A DNA stretch of 64,000 bases, from positions 1 through 64,000 of IMG/VR virus record IMGVR_UViG_3300025874_000006; one strand, written 5' to 3'. Positions 24,205 through 31,774 of the stretch are shown here, piece after piece (the stretch's first letter is position 1; each line of letters starts with the position of its first letter). The stretch is from a virus. A program made the position numbers and the translations under genes. The notes beneath the pieces are model-generated. The model made no database searches and was not told the DNA's origin. It saw only the letters and a program-made list of their open reading frames with translations.

Positions 24205-24794
24205 TTCATTATCTCGTTGGCAGAGAATAGAACACGTCTGCCTGTTCGTAAGTGGGTTCCTTCGAAAATTGAGATGCCCAAGATGTCATGGGATAGACTG
24301 TCCTCTGCGATGCGGATTTGGTCACCCTTACGTACTAGTTCGTCCGCAGAGTCCGTCATAGAGTCATTACGCATACGATAGACCCCTTGACCAACAGACC
24401 CGTTCTCCAATACGTACCATTGGGAACTCTCCATGAGAACATCCAAGATGTCAATACCTGACGCCTCATGAATCTTCTGGATATTAGAATCGGAAAGGTC
24501 TCCGTGTTCCTTAATCAATGCAAGTGCGGCACCATATCGTGCGACTACCGAAGAACCACCAGGCGCCTTAGCCATAATCTTCTTGAGGTTAAATACTAGA
24601 CGATGGAACGATGTATAGTGGTCACGGTATGCTTCTCGGTCATCCATTTTGTCCATAGAGAAGTCTGGATTTTTCTTACCGTCCTTATCAATGATACCAG
24701 CTTTGAACGCACCTGTATCCTCGAACTTAGTAACGAGTAGTTTTAAAAATCTAATTGTGTAGACTACGTCTGCAGCTGACTTTAGGATGCCCAT
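24201..24794 (-). CDS. conserved hypothetical protein, 197 aa
   Basis: Begins MGILKSAADVVYTIRFLKLL, an amphipathic helix, and is otherwise soluble. The DTGAFKAGIIDKDGK segment recurs in phage structural-region proteins of unknown role. Overlaps both neighbours, so it is in the late-type unit. Confidence 0.7.
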   Translation of the reverse strand: MGILKSAADVVYTIRFLKLLVTKFEDTGAFKAGIIDKDGKKNPDFSMDKMDDREAYRDHYTSFHRLVFNLKKIMAKAPGGSSVVARYGAALALIKEHGDLSDSNIQKIHEASGIDILDVLMESSQWYVLENGSVGQGVYRMRNDSMTDSADELVRKGDQIRIAEDSLSHDILGISIFEGTHLRTGRRVLFSANEIMK

Positions 24795-25150
24795 CTTATT
24801 TCTCTCAATTTCTCTACTACGTATTTATCCATTTCGATACCTGTAATGTCATCATTTTTTATCGCTTGAAGAAAAACAAGGAATGGTTTGATTGTTGGCC
24901 ACTGGTCTAGTGGTACTTTTAACGCTAACATCTCCACCCCCGCCTCATATCCGAACACATTGAATATCACAATTAGGTGGTTTAGGATGAGACGCTCAGC
25001 GAGGTCACCGCTTTGGTGGTACCTATTAATAAGTCTCTTCACATACTTGAATCGTTTGAGGTCGTCAAAAAACTCTTCCCCATCAATATGCGTAGGGTTG
25101 TAATAATGTTTTGCAGCGTACACAATAAGGTTATTTTTGTTCAACTTCAT
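24782..25150 (-). CDS. conserved hypothetical protein, 122 aa
   Basis: MKLNKNNLIVYAAKHYYNP followed by FFDDLKRFKYVKRLINRY is a conserved start in T4-like phage proteins of unknown role. The ATG at 25150 matches this pattern better than that at 25171. Helical, soluble. Overlaps the glycosyltransferase-like gene end. Confidence 0.7.
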   Translation of the reverse strand: MKLNKNNLIVYAAKHYYNPTHIDGEEFFDDLKRFKYVKRLINRYHQSGDLAERLILNHLIVIFNVFGYEAGVEMLALKVPLDQWPTIKPFLVFLQAIKNDDITGIEMDKYVVEKLREIRWAS

Positions 25151-26099
25151 AGTATGGGTCTTTAAACTCATTTAATGTAAAGTCCGGCAGTTCCGGTTCC
25201 ATCTTATTTAGTTCTTTGATAAGAGGTTCCATCCATTCCCAATCCGGCATTTCTTTTCGTGTAACACTATATTCGTTTGAGATGTATATGTAACTGTACT
25301 TAGGATTTTCATTACGTATCTGCATATCTAGTTTGCCTTCGTGGGCAAGCTTCTTTAATAGATGGAACTGTACGATATCTTCCCCGACAACAAGGTTTGG
25401 GTTGTAGTTCATCATAGTAGCAGCTTTACGAGAGAAGAACACTAAACGATTTAGAGTATTGCGTCGGTCACCATGACGTATCGCAAAGTCATGAAGATAT
25501 ACCTTGTTCTCTAACCAGCGCCGAGCATCCTCTTTAGATAATGTCCCCTCACAATATCTGACCAAACTATTAACCCCATCTTCCGTCACTCTGGATTTAT
25601 ATTTACGGACACCCTGTGCGTCTATCGCATGAGAAAACCCTGGCCGATAACTAGGAGGAATAAACATATGTTTCCTAACGACAGTTTGAGAATCTACTTG
25701 TTTTCTAAACAGGTCTAAGAAACCCTCTTGATAATTTTGGACGCATAACTGATTGTACAGACACACAACATCTGGAGGAGTTTCTTGATAGGCAGTGGTT
25801 CGGTAGAGGTTTCTACCATAGGGAGTGATGAGGTCATCTCCGTCGACATGTACCATATACTCGTTGTCACTCTCTAGAAAGAGTTTCAGTACAGAGTTCT
25901 TACCTGTAGCGGGAGTACCATCGGATTCGGTGATATGATATTCAATATCGTTAGACGCACAAAACCCCGCAGCCTCATCAGAGTACCCTTTATTCAAGGT
26001 ATTGATTACGACTACGGTTTCGTTAGATTTTAGAGTTTCAAATTGTCGAGCGAGAGCATTAAGAGACCCGCTCGTCAAGACATAATATTTAAAGGACAT
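25131..26099 (-). CDS. GT2-like glycosyltransferase
   Basis: A 322-aa protein. YMVHVDGDDLITPYGRNLY contains the DxD-like DGDD motif, after a Rossmann-type N-terminus (TVVVINTLNKG). The C-half has NLVVGEDIVQFHLL, a GED acceptor motif. Likely transfers sugar to a virion or surface target. It lies within the structural-looking region rather than the 3.7-13 kb sugar cluster. Confidence 0.72.
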   Translation of the reverse strand: MSFKYYVLTSGSLNALARQFETLKSNETVVVINTLNKGYSDEAAGFCASNDIEYHITESDGTPATGKNSVLKLFLESDNEYMVHVDGDDLITPYGRNLYRTTAYQETPPDVVCLYNQLCVQNYQEGFLDLFRKQVDSQTVVRKHMFIPPSYRPGFSHAIDAQGVRKYKSRVTEDGVNSLVRYCEGTLSKEDARRWLENKVYLHDFAIRHGDRRNTLNRLVFFSRKAATMMNYNPNLVVGEDIVQFHLLKKLAHEGKLDMQIRNENPKYSYIYISNEYSVTRKEMPDWEWMEPLIKELNKMEPELPDFTLNEFKDPYYEVEQK

Positions 26100-26102
26100 G
26101 GG

Positions 26103-26324
26103 TTATCCGTGGTGGATTCCAGCTTCCTTCAGTTTCGCAACCAGTACGGACTTTCTGCGGCGGCGGTCTAATCGTACACCGTTCGCTGCACCTAGTTCAT
26201 CTAGTTCACGTTTAGTCATATCTTCTATCATCTGAAGTGGCGTTACTGCCGGAGACCTAACAACTTCGTTTGGAGGGTCTTGACGGAACAGGTTCATTAC
26301 GTAGTGAAAGATAGTAGACATCAT
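26103..26324 (-). CDS. SAP/HeH-like small protein, 73 aa
   Basis: A hydrophobic-aromatic N-terminus followed by EDMTKRELDELGAANG and RKSVLVAKLKEAG. This matches the helix-extension-helix of SAP/HeH DNA-binding domains. The domain also appears at the end of the 89-aa protein at 46717. Possibly binds DNA in or near the virion. Confidence 0.62.
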   Translation of the reverse strand: MMSTIFHYVMNLFRQDPPNEVVRSPAVTPLQMIEDMTKRELDELGAANGVRLDRRRRKSVLVAKLKEAGIHHG

Positions 26325-26338
26325 AATTTAATCCTCAA

Positions 26339-27082
26339 TCATTTATTTTTTGGTGGAGTCTTATCACCGTTCTTTAGATTGTCAGCGCCACTTCGAGCAG
26401 GAGATTGTTTCATATCCTTACCGCCCGCTTTAAAAGTAACATCGTGACCTTCTTCTTCTTGGTCTTCGATCTTCTTATCAGACTTCTTGTGCATATCAAT
26501 GACTTTCTTATCGTGTTCAGAAGAATGGTCATCATACTTCTCACCATCTGCTGCGATTTTCTTAGGGTCATTTTTTGCTTCAACAATCTCAGTCCACATC
26601 TTTTCAAACGCAGAACGAGTGTCCACACTTTCAATCTTAGAGATCTCTGCTTTCTTATCAGCAGTCTTAGGATTCTTTTTGATATCAGAGTCACCATCAG
26701 CTTCTGGTTCTACTTCTGGTTCTTCTTCATCTTTTTTCTTAGGTGGGAAAGGTTTCTTCTTAGACTTCTCTTCGTCTTCGTCTTCGTCTTCTTCTTTCTC
26801 TTCCTTAACAGCAGGTTTCTTACCACCGTCAATAGCGTCATCAGTCGCCTTACGCTTCTTGTGAAGGTATTCATCCGAAGAATCTACGTCACCATCGTTG
26901 TCGATGTCCTTGTCCTTACGGTCTTTGAACTTCTTATCGTTCTCTGCATCGTTGACAGGGTCGAGTTTCTTCTCTTCAACTTCTTTTTTCTTCTTGTCAG
27001 TACCGCAAGATTCTGCGATTTGTTCCTGCTCGGAGACCTTCATCGACAAGTAAGCCTCCATGATTTTATTAATGTTTGACAT
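26339..27082 (-). CDS. acidic/lysine-rich protein with EF-hand-like loop
   Basis: A 247-aa, very low-complexity protein with alternating acidic and lysine blocks. DIDNDGDVDSSDEYLHKK (about residue 60) fits a calcium-binding EF-hand/dockerin-like loop. The start MSNINKIMEAYLSMKVSE may be a divergent capsid-targeting sequence. Composition is that of a disordered prohead core or scaffold-like protein; no homologue can be named. Confidence 0.68.
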   Translation of the reverse strand: MSNINKIMEAYLSMKVSEQEQIAESCGTDKKKKEVEEKKLDPVNDAENDKKFKDRKDKDIDNDGDVDSSDEYLHKKRKATDDAIDGGKKPAVKEEKEEDEDEDEEKSKKKPFPPKKKDEEEPEVEPEADGDSDIKKNPKTADKKAEISKIESVDTRSAFEKMWTEIVEAKNDPKKIAADGEKYDDHSSEHDKKVIDMHKKSDKKIEDQEEEGHDVTFKAGGKDMKQSPARSGADNLKNGDKTPPKNK

Positions 27083-27103
27083 TATCAGTCTCCGTTAAAT
27101 AAT

Positions 27104-27412
27104 TTATGCGTCAAAGAAAATTTTGACGACTACACCAGCAAAGACGGTTGCGGACAATGTAATAATATATTGCATCACCTTAACTGTTTTACCTTGTTCT
27201 TGAAGAGAATCTTCCATATCATCCATTCGCATGGAGAAACGATTCATTCTCTCGAAATGTTGAGAATTTGCCTTCTCTATATTGATAAGTTTTTCTTCTG
27301 CCCGTGCAAGGTCAATCATTGCATCAGAAAGTTTATCGATCTTATCTTCGATTCTTGCGAGTCTTTGCTCTTCACGTTGCACATGGTCTATTAATGTTGA
27401 GTTATCTGCCAT
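27104..27412 (-). CDS. coiled-coil protein with C-terminal membrane anchor
   Basis: A 102-aa protein. A long coiled coil (residues 10-75, heptads of I/L/M) precedes a single C-terminal hydrophobic segment (YIITLSATVFAGVVVKIFF). This is the layout of XhlA-like holin accessory proteins and of tail-anchored phage proteins. Preceded by a late promoter at 27502. Confidence 0.68.
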   Translation of the reverse strand: MADNSTLIDHVQREEQRLARIEDKIDKLSDAMIDLARAEEKLINIEKANSQHFERMNRFSMRMDDMEDSLQEQGKTVKVMQYIITLSATVFAGVVVKIFFDA

Positions 27413-27501
27413 TTTCGATCATCCCATTAATGTGTATTATATAAGTCTTGTTTGATATAGTTATTATATACTGTTGACTTATTAGTTAGAAGTTACGGGT
27501 G

Positions 27502-27509
27502 TATTTATA
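27502..27509 (-). promoter_or_regulatory. T4-type late promoter
   Basis: TATAAATA on the minus strand, 90 bp upstream of the coiled-coil/anchor gene, in a gap that otherwise holds no gene (27413-27517). Confidence 0.65.
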
Positions 27510-27517
27510 CGAATTAA

Positions 27518-27835
27518 TTACCATGCACGGCACGACCAATAACGCGCCTTCCACTTCGGGCCAGGGTCTGCACAATTGTGCCTCGCCCTGAAACTTTTTC
27601 TACGAGCAGGGTTGTCTTTCTTAATGGTCATATTCGGATCTCCGAATGAAACCTTGACGACATTACCTGACTCGTTCTTGGTATATACGTAGAACTTCTT
27701 AGAACCACCACGTACGGGTTTATTCAGAGTAACAGTATTACCCTGATATTCTGTTTCAGTTAGTTCGAGTTCTTCGTCAAGAGACGCACATGACTCGCAA
27801 CAACCTTCATCTATATACTTTTTAAATTTTTTCAT
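27518..27835 (-). CDS. capsid-targeted-type protein, 105 aa
   Basis: MKKFKKYIDEGCC opens the protein when started at 27835, where the ATG overlaps the upstream stop as ATGA. IDE followed by G fits the L/I-x-E cleavage rule of the T4 prohead protease. The remainder is basic and beta-rich with a Cys- and Arg-rich C-terminus (FRARHNCADPGP). Probably enters the head; function there unknown. Confidence 0.78.
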   Translation of the reverse strand: MKKFKKYIDEGCCESCASLDEELELTETEYQGNTVTLNKPVRGGSKKFYVYTKNESGNVVKVSFGDPNMTIKKDNPARRKSFRARHNCADPGPKWKARYWSCRAW

Positions 27836-28122
27836 CAGTGTTCCTTTATCCAACGTTCGACTTCTGCCTTAGCAGTAGCAACATTCCTATATCCAGTTAC
27901 GGGATATCTCGGAGTGTCTCCACTCTTATCGAAGACAGTGGGCAACACTTTCTGACTGCCATCTTTATTAAATTTCATAGAATCAGCACCAGATAAACGT
28001 ATTTCATACATACCATCAGAAGTAACGTGTTTGAACACTTTCTTTTTACCATCCCAACCGTCAGGAACTTTCTTCCATTTGATCTTGGTAGACTCTTCTA
28101 GATGTGTCTTAAAGGATTTCAT
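27835..28122 (-). CDS. capsid-targeted-type protein, 95 aa
   Basis: MKSFKTHLEES opens the protein, with LEE followed by S as a likely protease site. Then a basic beta-rich domain (YEIRLSGADSMKFNKDG). Not recognised beyond the leader. Directly coupled to the 105-aa gene. Confidence 0.76.
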   Translation of the reverse strand: MKSFKTHLEESTKIKWKKVPDGWDGKKKVFKHVTSDGMYEIRLSGADSMKFNKDGSQKVLPTVFDKSGDTPRYPVTGYRNVATAKAEVERWIKEH

Positions 28123-28135
28123 TTTTGTACTCAGT

Positions 28136-29206
28136 TCAGTAAGAATCTTTCTTTGCTCTCATGCGTTCTTGATGTTTTTCAATCGCTTTACGTCTAGCAA
28201 CTGCTTTCAAGTCTGTCTTGGCAGGCTGGGAAGCCATAGCGACTTTATCACGTCTGTGCTTAGGAGTAGTCTTAATTGCATGTGTAAGACGGCGATAATC
28301 ATCGTCCTTTGCTTCCGACAAGTCTGTAGATTCTTTTATATCGTCCATTAAAGCCTTTACGGTCTTCATGTCCAGACCCATCTTCTTAGCAATCCACTGT
28401 GCAGATTTACCTTGGTCAATATAGCCATGGAACTCTTTCATCCTACCTTCTTCAAGGTCTACAGACTCGTTACGCTTAGACTTCTGAAAAGCATTGTAAT
28501 CTTTACGTCTCTTAGCATCTGCTGCTTTCTCAGCAGGAGTCATCTGTGATACTGGTTTCTTACCTTCCTCAACAGACTCTTTCATCGAACCAAAGCCTGG
28601 GTCGAACCCAGTAATGTCACGAAGGTTGGCAGTTGCCGCAAGACGTAGGTAACGTAACTTAATACCCTTACTCTCGAACTCTGCATAATCGACTTCACCG
28701 TCACTTGACTTCTGTGACAGGTTATATAGAAGACCTTTCTTAACATCAATCTTAACTAAAGGAAAGATGTCACCTGCCATACTGTTGCGAGTAGCATAAC
28801 GGAATACTGTTTGACCAGTCTTAACCTTTGCTTCCTTGCCAACATATGACTTATCACCAGCATCAAGACCGAACAGTACGATACCGTCTACCCTACCGTG
28901 GCCACATACACCAATCACTTTGTAACCTTTCTTGGTTCCGTAAGCAACTACCTTTTCTTCACCCCAGTTACTAGGTGACTTATCTAAGAATTGTTGGTAT
29001 GCTTCGTCAAGTTCAACAGATTCTTTCATAAGATAAGCATCAACACCGCCAGTAGACTTTAGTTTCCATTTCTTAGCCGCTTTCTGTGCCGCATCATATG
29101 AAGTAGGTGCAGTAACTACTACCTTACCTTTCTTAGCATGAACTACAGTGTAGGTCAATTCCTTTGCTTCTACAAGACTTTCTCTTAACTCACTAAACTG
29201 TTTCAC
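28136..29206 (-). CDS. capsid-targeted multi-site protein, 356 aa
   Basis: Begins MKQFSELRESLVEAKE. LVE followed by A, LDE by A, LEE by G and LSE by A occur at roughly residues 13, 68, 258 and 300. Each of the last three is embedded in a similar ES-hydrophobic-x-L-x-E context, so the protein could be cut into several pieces like a polyprotein. The central part (YGTKKGYKVIGVCGHGRVDG) is a globular domain I cannot name. The C-terminus is a basic, helix-rich tail (RRKAIEKHQERMRAKK). Confidence 0.78.
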   Translation of the reverse strand: MKQFSELRESLVEAKELTYTVVHAKKGKVVVTAPTSYDAAQKAAKKWKLKSTGGVDAYLMKESVELDEAYQQFLDKSPSNWGEEKVVAYGTKKGYKVIGVCGHGRVDGIVLFGLDAGDKSYVGKEAKVKTGQTVFRYATRNSMAGDIFPLVKIDVKKGLLYNLSQKSSDGEVDYAEFESKGIKLRYLRLAATANLRDITGFDPGFGSMKESVEEGKKPVSQMTPAEKAADAKRRKDYNAFQKSKRNESVDLEEGRMKEFHGYIDQGKSAQWIAKKMGLDMKTVKALMDDIKESTDLSEAKDDDYRRLTHAIKTTPKHRRDKVAMASQPAKTDLKAVARRKAIEKHQERMRAKKDSY

Positions 29207-29208
29207 GT

Positions 29209-29391
29209 TTAACTTCCTCTTGATGCGCCACGAATCATTTTCGTTGCTGCTCGGTTTGTATTATTTATTTTTAAATTGGGGCCTTGCGTCCCCATTGTAC
29301 TAAATTGGTTGTTTTCAAAACTAGTAGACTGTAACTTTTCCTTCTTGGCTTGTGACATCTTTTTGTTACGTGGTTTCTTAGTCTTGCTCAT
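29209..29391 (-). CDS. small basic protein, 60 aa
   Basis: Lys/Arg/Asn/Ser-rich and probably disordered (MSKTKKPRNKKMSQAKKEK). Lacks the capsid-targeting start of its neighbours. May bind nucleic acid, but nothing specific is visible. Lies between two targeted genes. Confidence 0.6.
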   Translation of the reverse strand: MSKTKKPRNKKMSQAKKEKLQSTSFENNQFSTMGTQGPNLKINNTNRAATKMIRGASRGS

Positions 29392-29400
29392 AACTAATCC

Positions 29401-29673
29401 TTATGCTAAATCTTTGTCGTGGTTAAGACCACCCTTCTTCTTTTTAACTATGAAGGCGTTTACTCGTGCGTGGCCCCATTGTTGTGGTGTCGTGCCTGGA
29501 CGGTGACCCGTCTTCCATGCTGCGACTCCACGGTTATAAACCTTTTTTAGAGTCTCTGGAGATATACCTGACTTCTTTGCCTTAGAAGCGATACCGTCTG
29601 GGCCTTCTTCCAGATCTAATGTATCATACACTGAATAACGACCTTCGTCAAGGTATTTCTTAAAATTAATCAT
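29401..29673 (-). CDS. capsid-targeted DUF5824 protein, 90 aa
   Basis: MINFKKYLDEG at the start, with LDE-G and a second LEE-G about 13 residues later. The body (SPETLKKVYNRGVAAWKTG, RPGTTPQQWGHARVNAFI) matches the DUF5824 phage family. The ATG at 29673 overlaps the upstream stop as ATGA and follows AGGAGA. Function of DUF5824 unknown. Confidence 0.82.
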   Translation of the reverse strand: MINFKKYLDEGRYSVYDTLDLEEGPDGIASKAKKSGISPETLKKVYNRGVAAWKTGHRPGTTPQQWGHARVNAFIVKKKKGGLNHDKDLA

Positions 29674-31376
29674 GGTTTCCAATCTCCTAACATATCGTGA
29701 AGTACTTTATCGTCCATACCCGCATATGTCTTGGCGACCTTCTGTGCATAATACTGTGTACCATGACTCAGTTTACCTTGAGAGCCGTTGCTCTTACGGG
29801 TCAGAAGTTTCTTCAAGGTCATCAACGCATGTTGGTATTGTTTTTTGTTCAGGGTCTTAGACTTTATTTTATCCATGAACCCTTCATTAACACCTACGAT
29901 ATTCTCTTCTGCAACACAATCAGGAACTGTCTTATCACCTTTCTTTTTCATACCGACTTGCTTGTAACCGTCCCAACAATCTTCGTCATACATGTCTTTG
30001 AATGACTTGGTATACTTTGATGGTTTGGTCTTAGCGGCCGCATCGCCAGGTGCTGGTTTGTATGCAGAGGAATCGTCATCTGCTTTCTTACCATGCTTTT
30101 TGAAGTGTGCGTCACGTTTAGCTTTCGTGGACTTTGCAAGGCCTTTGTGATAACGAGCCGGTTGAGTACCTTCTCGGTCTTTTATATCGGGGTCTTGTCC
30201 TTCATACTGGATGACTGGACTAGTTGTCTTAAACCCTTTCTTACGCATTATAGTCTTGTTAACCATTTCGAACTCACCGTTCTTATAGTTTACAACGACA
30301 GGTAAATTTAGGTCTGACTGCATATCTTTCAATACCGCCTCAGCATCCCCATGCTGTTTTACACCTTTGCCCTTGTTCTTTGCAATCTTCTTGAACAACC
30401 GTTGAAGTTCCGTTACCTTAATAGCGGGTTTGTTACGGGTATCATTCATACGGTCTGCGAAGTGTCGCGTAAACTCGATGTCGATATTGAACTTCTTCAA
30501 TAGACGGTCACCGAACTTTTCTAAATCGTTAAGTTGCCCTTGGGTCACATCTTCGGAGATTAACTCCACAGATTCTAACCACTTGCGCATCTTCTTGCCT
30601 TCGTTAGTCTCAACGATGACATAGTTTGCACCTAGGATAGATATGGTAGCAATCTCATCACTTTCTTTGATTACTACCACATCCCCTACCTCGAACAATT
30701 CTCCTTGCACGAACTTCTCTCGTGCTTCGGATACTGTCTCAAGTTCTAGGTGATTACGGAATTCACTGGCTTCCTTTAGTCCCATACCCTTACGCACATC
30801 GTTAAACAACTTGCGTGTGTCTGGATTTGACATGGACTTAGGAACACCTTGCGAGAAAGAAACAAAATCATTATTCGTTGCGTTCTCTCTTTGTTTAGAA
30901 GCAGACATGCCTTCAACACCAGTAGCGTCTGGATCTCTCTTACCGGCAGATACCACCTTGATGTTCTTGAAGTTATAAAAACCATGTCTTGCTTTCTGTC
31001 CGTTGTACTTATTCAACAGGACATCAAATTCTGTAATTCTGTCGTCACCAACAACCATAGTTACTGACTTGTAACCTTGATCATATAGTGCGACCATGGC
31101 GTTGATAGCTGTTTTAACAGACTTATCCACCATGATATTCCGTGCATGTTTCGGAAACATTTTTCTTGTGTGTTTGATTTTATCAGAGTACGATAGCGGA
31201 TTCTTCTTTGCGTCTTGTGATTGTGACACAAATACTTTATAGTCCGTTTTACCGGACTTCTTCGCTAAAGTATCCATTACCTTGCCGTGACCAATCGTAG
31301 GAGGATTCATACGACCAAACGTGAAGTATACTTCGCGTTCTTCTTCGACAAGATATTGACTAAAATTCTTGATCAC
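29670..31376 (-). CDS. capsid-targeted nucleotidylyltransferase-like protein
   Basis: A 568-aa protein. MIKNFSQYLVEEE is the targeting start. GRMNPPTIGH at 21-30 is the HxGH-type nucleotide-binding motif (here TIGH), with SASKQREN as the later SxxxR motif, typical of cytidylyl- and NMN adenylyl-transferases. A second domain (about residues 285-385) contains FTRHFADRMNDTRN and a final TIMRKKGFKTTSP strand, a layout similar to BECR-type RNase folds; this is tentative. Further L/I-x-E sites lie between domains. If packaged, it would enter the host with the DNA. Confidence 0.82.
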   Translation of the reverse strand: MIKNFSQYLVEEEREVYFTFGRMNPPTIGHGKVMDTLAKKSGKTDYKVFVSQSQDAKKNPLSYSDKIKHTRKMFPKHARNIMVDKSVKTAINAMVALYDQGYKSVTMVVGDDRITEFDVLLNKYNGQKARHGFYNFKNIKVVSAGKRDPDATGVEGMSASKQRENATNNDFVSFSQGVPKSMSNPDTRKLFNDVRKGMGLKEASEFRNHLELETVSEAREKFVQGELFEVGDVVVIKESDEIATISILGANYVIVETNEGKKMRKWLESVELISEDVTQGQLNDLEKFGDRLLKKFNIDIEFTRHFADRMNDTRNKPAIKVTELQRLFKKIAKNKGKGVKQHGDAEAVLKDMQSDLNLPVVVNYKNGEFEMVNKTIMRKKGFKTTSPVIQYEGQDPDIKDREGTQPARYHKGLAKSTKAKRDAHFKKHGKKADDDSSAYKPAPGDAAAKTKPSKYTKSFKDMYDEDCWDGYKQVGMKKKGDKTVPDCVAEENIVGVNEGFMDKIKSKTLNKKQYQHALMTLKKLLTRKSNGSQGKLSHGTQYYAQKVAKTYAGMDDKVLHDMLGDWKP

Positions 31377-31741
31377 TTGTTATCGCCTTTAGACCTGTTT
31401 CTTTTGCGTTCGATTTCTTGCTTACGAACAACCTTTACAAGTTTCTTAGCTTGGCGATCTATACGTGCTTGTACCGCAGGTTTTTCGAGTCTCTTCTCTA
31501 TACCCTTCTTACGAGCAACAGACATCTCACCTTTATCCTGACCCTTAGTGATCTTAGAGACCATAGCCTTACGCGCCTGTCGGCGAGCACGCTTCTTTAG
31601 GGTGTCCATAGAGGCGAACTTTCTCTCGGCACGCTTACGTGCCATTGCGATACGAGCTTTATTCTTTTTCATTCGCATCGCCATTTTGCGGCGTTGCTGC
31701 ATATCTAAAACTTCAGATATGAGATCTTTAAATGACAACAT
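31373..31741 (-). CDS. capsid-targeted highly basic protein, 122 aa
   Basis: MLSFKDLISEV starts the protein (ISE-V site). The rest is one long Arg/Lys/Ala/Met helix (e.g. RMKKNKARIAMARKRAERK), strongly positively charged. This fits an internal head protein bound to packaged DNA, like T4 IP proteins in role though not in sequence. ATGA overlap with the nucleotidylyltransferase-like gene. Confidence 0.78.
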   Translation of the reverse strand: MLSFKDLISEVLDMQQRRKMAMRMKKNKARIAMARKRAERKFASMDTLKKRARRQARKAMVSKITKGQDKGEMSVARKKGIEKRLEKPAVQARIDRQAKKLVKVVRKQEIERKRNRSKGDNK

Positions 31742-31774
31742 GTCATATAATCCTTCTGTTGGTTTATCCCATTA

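Noticed and set aside
24047-24381. Overlapping plus-strand frames around 24.1-24.4 kb
   Set aside because: Antisense to the targeted 60-aa gene and the 197-aa gene; composition typical of shadows.
26405-27079. Long plus-strand open frame opposite the acidic/lysine protein
   Set aside because: It is the hydrophobic shadow (F/L/V-rich) of the Glu/Lys/Asp-rich minus-strand gene; it has no ribosome binding site.
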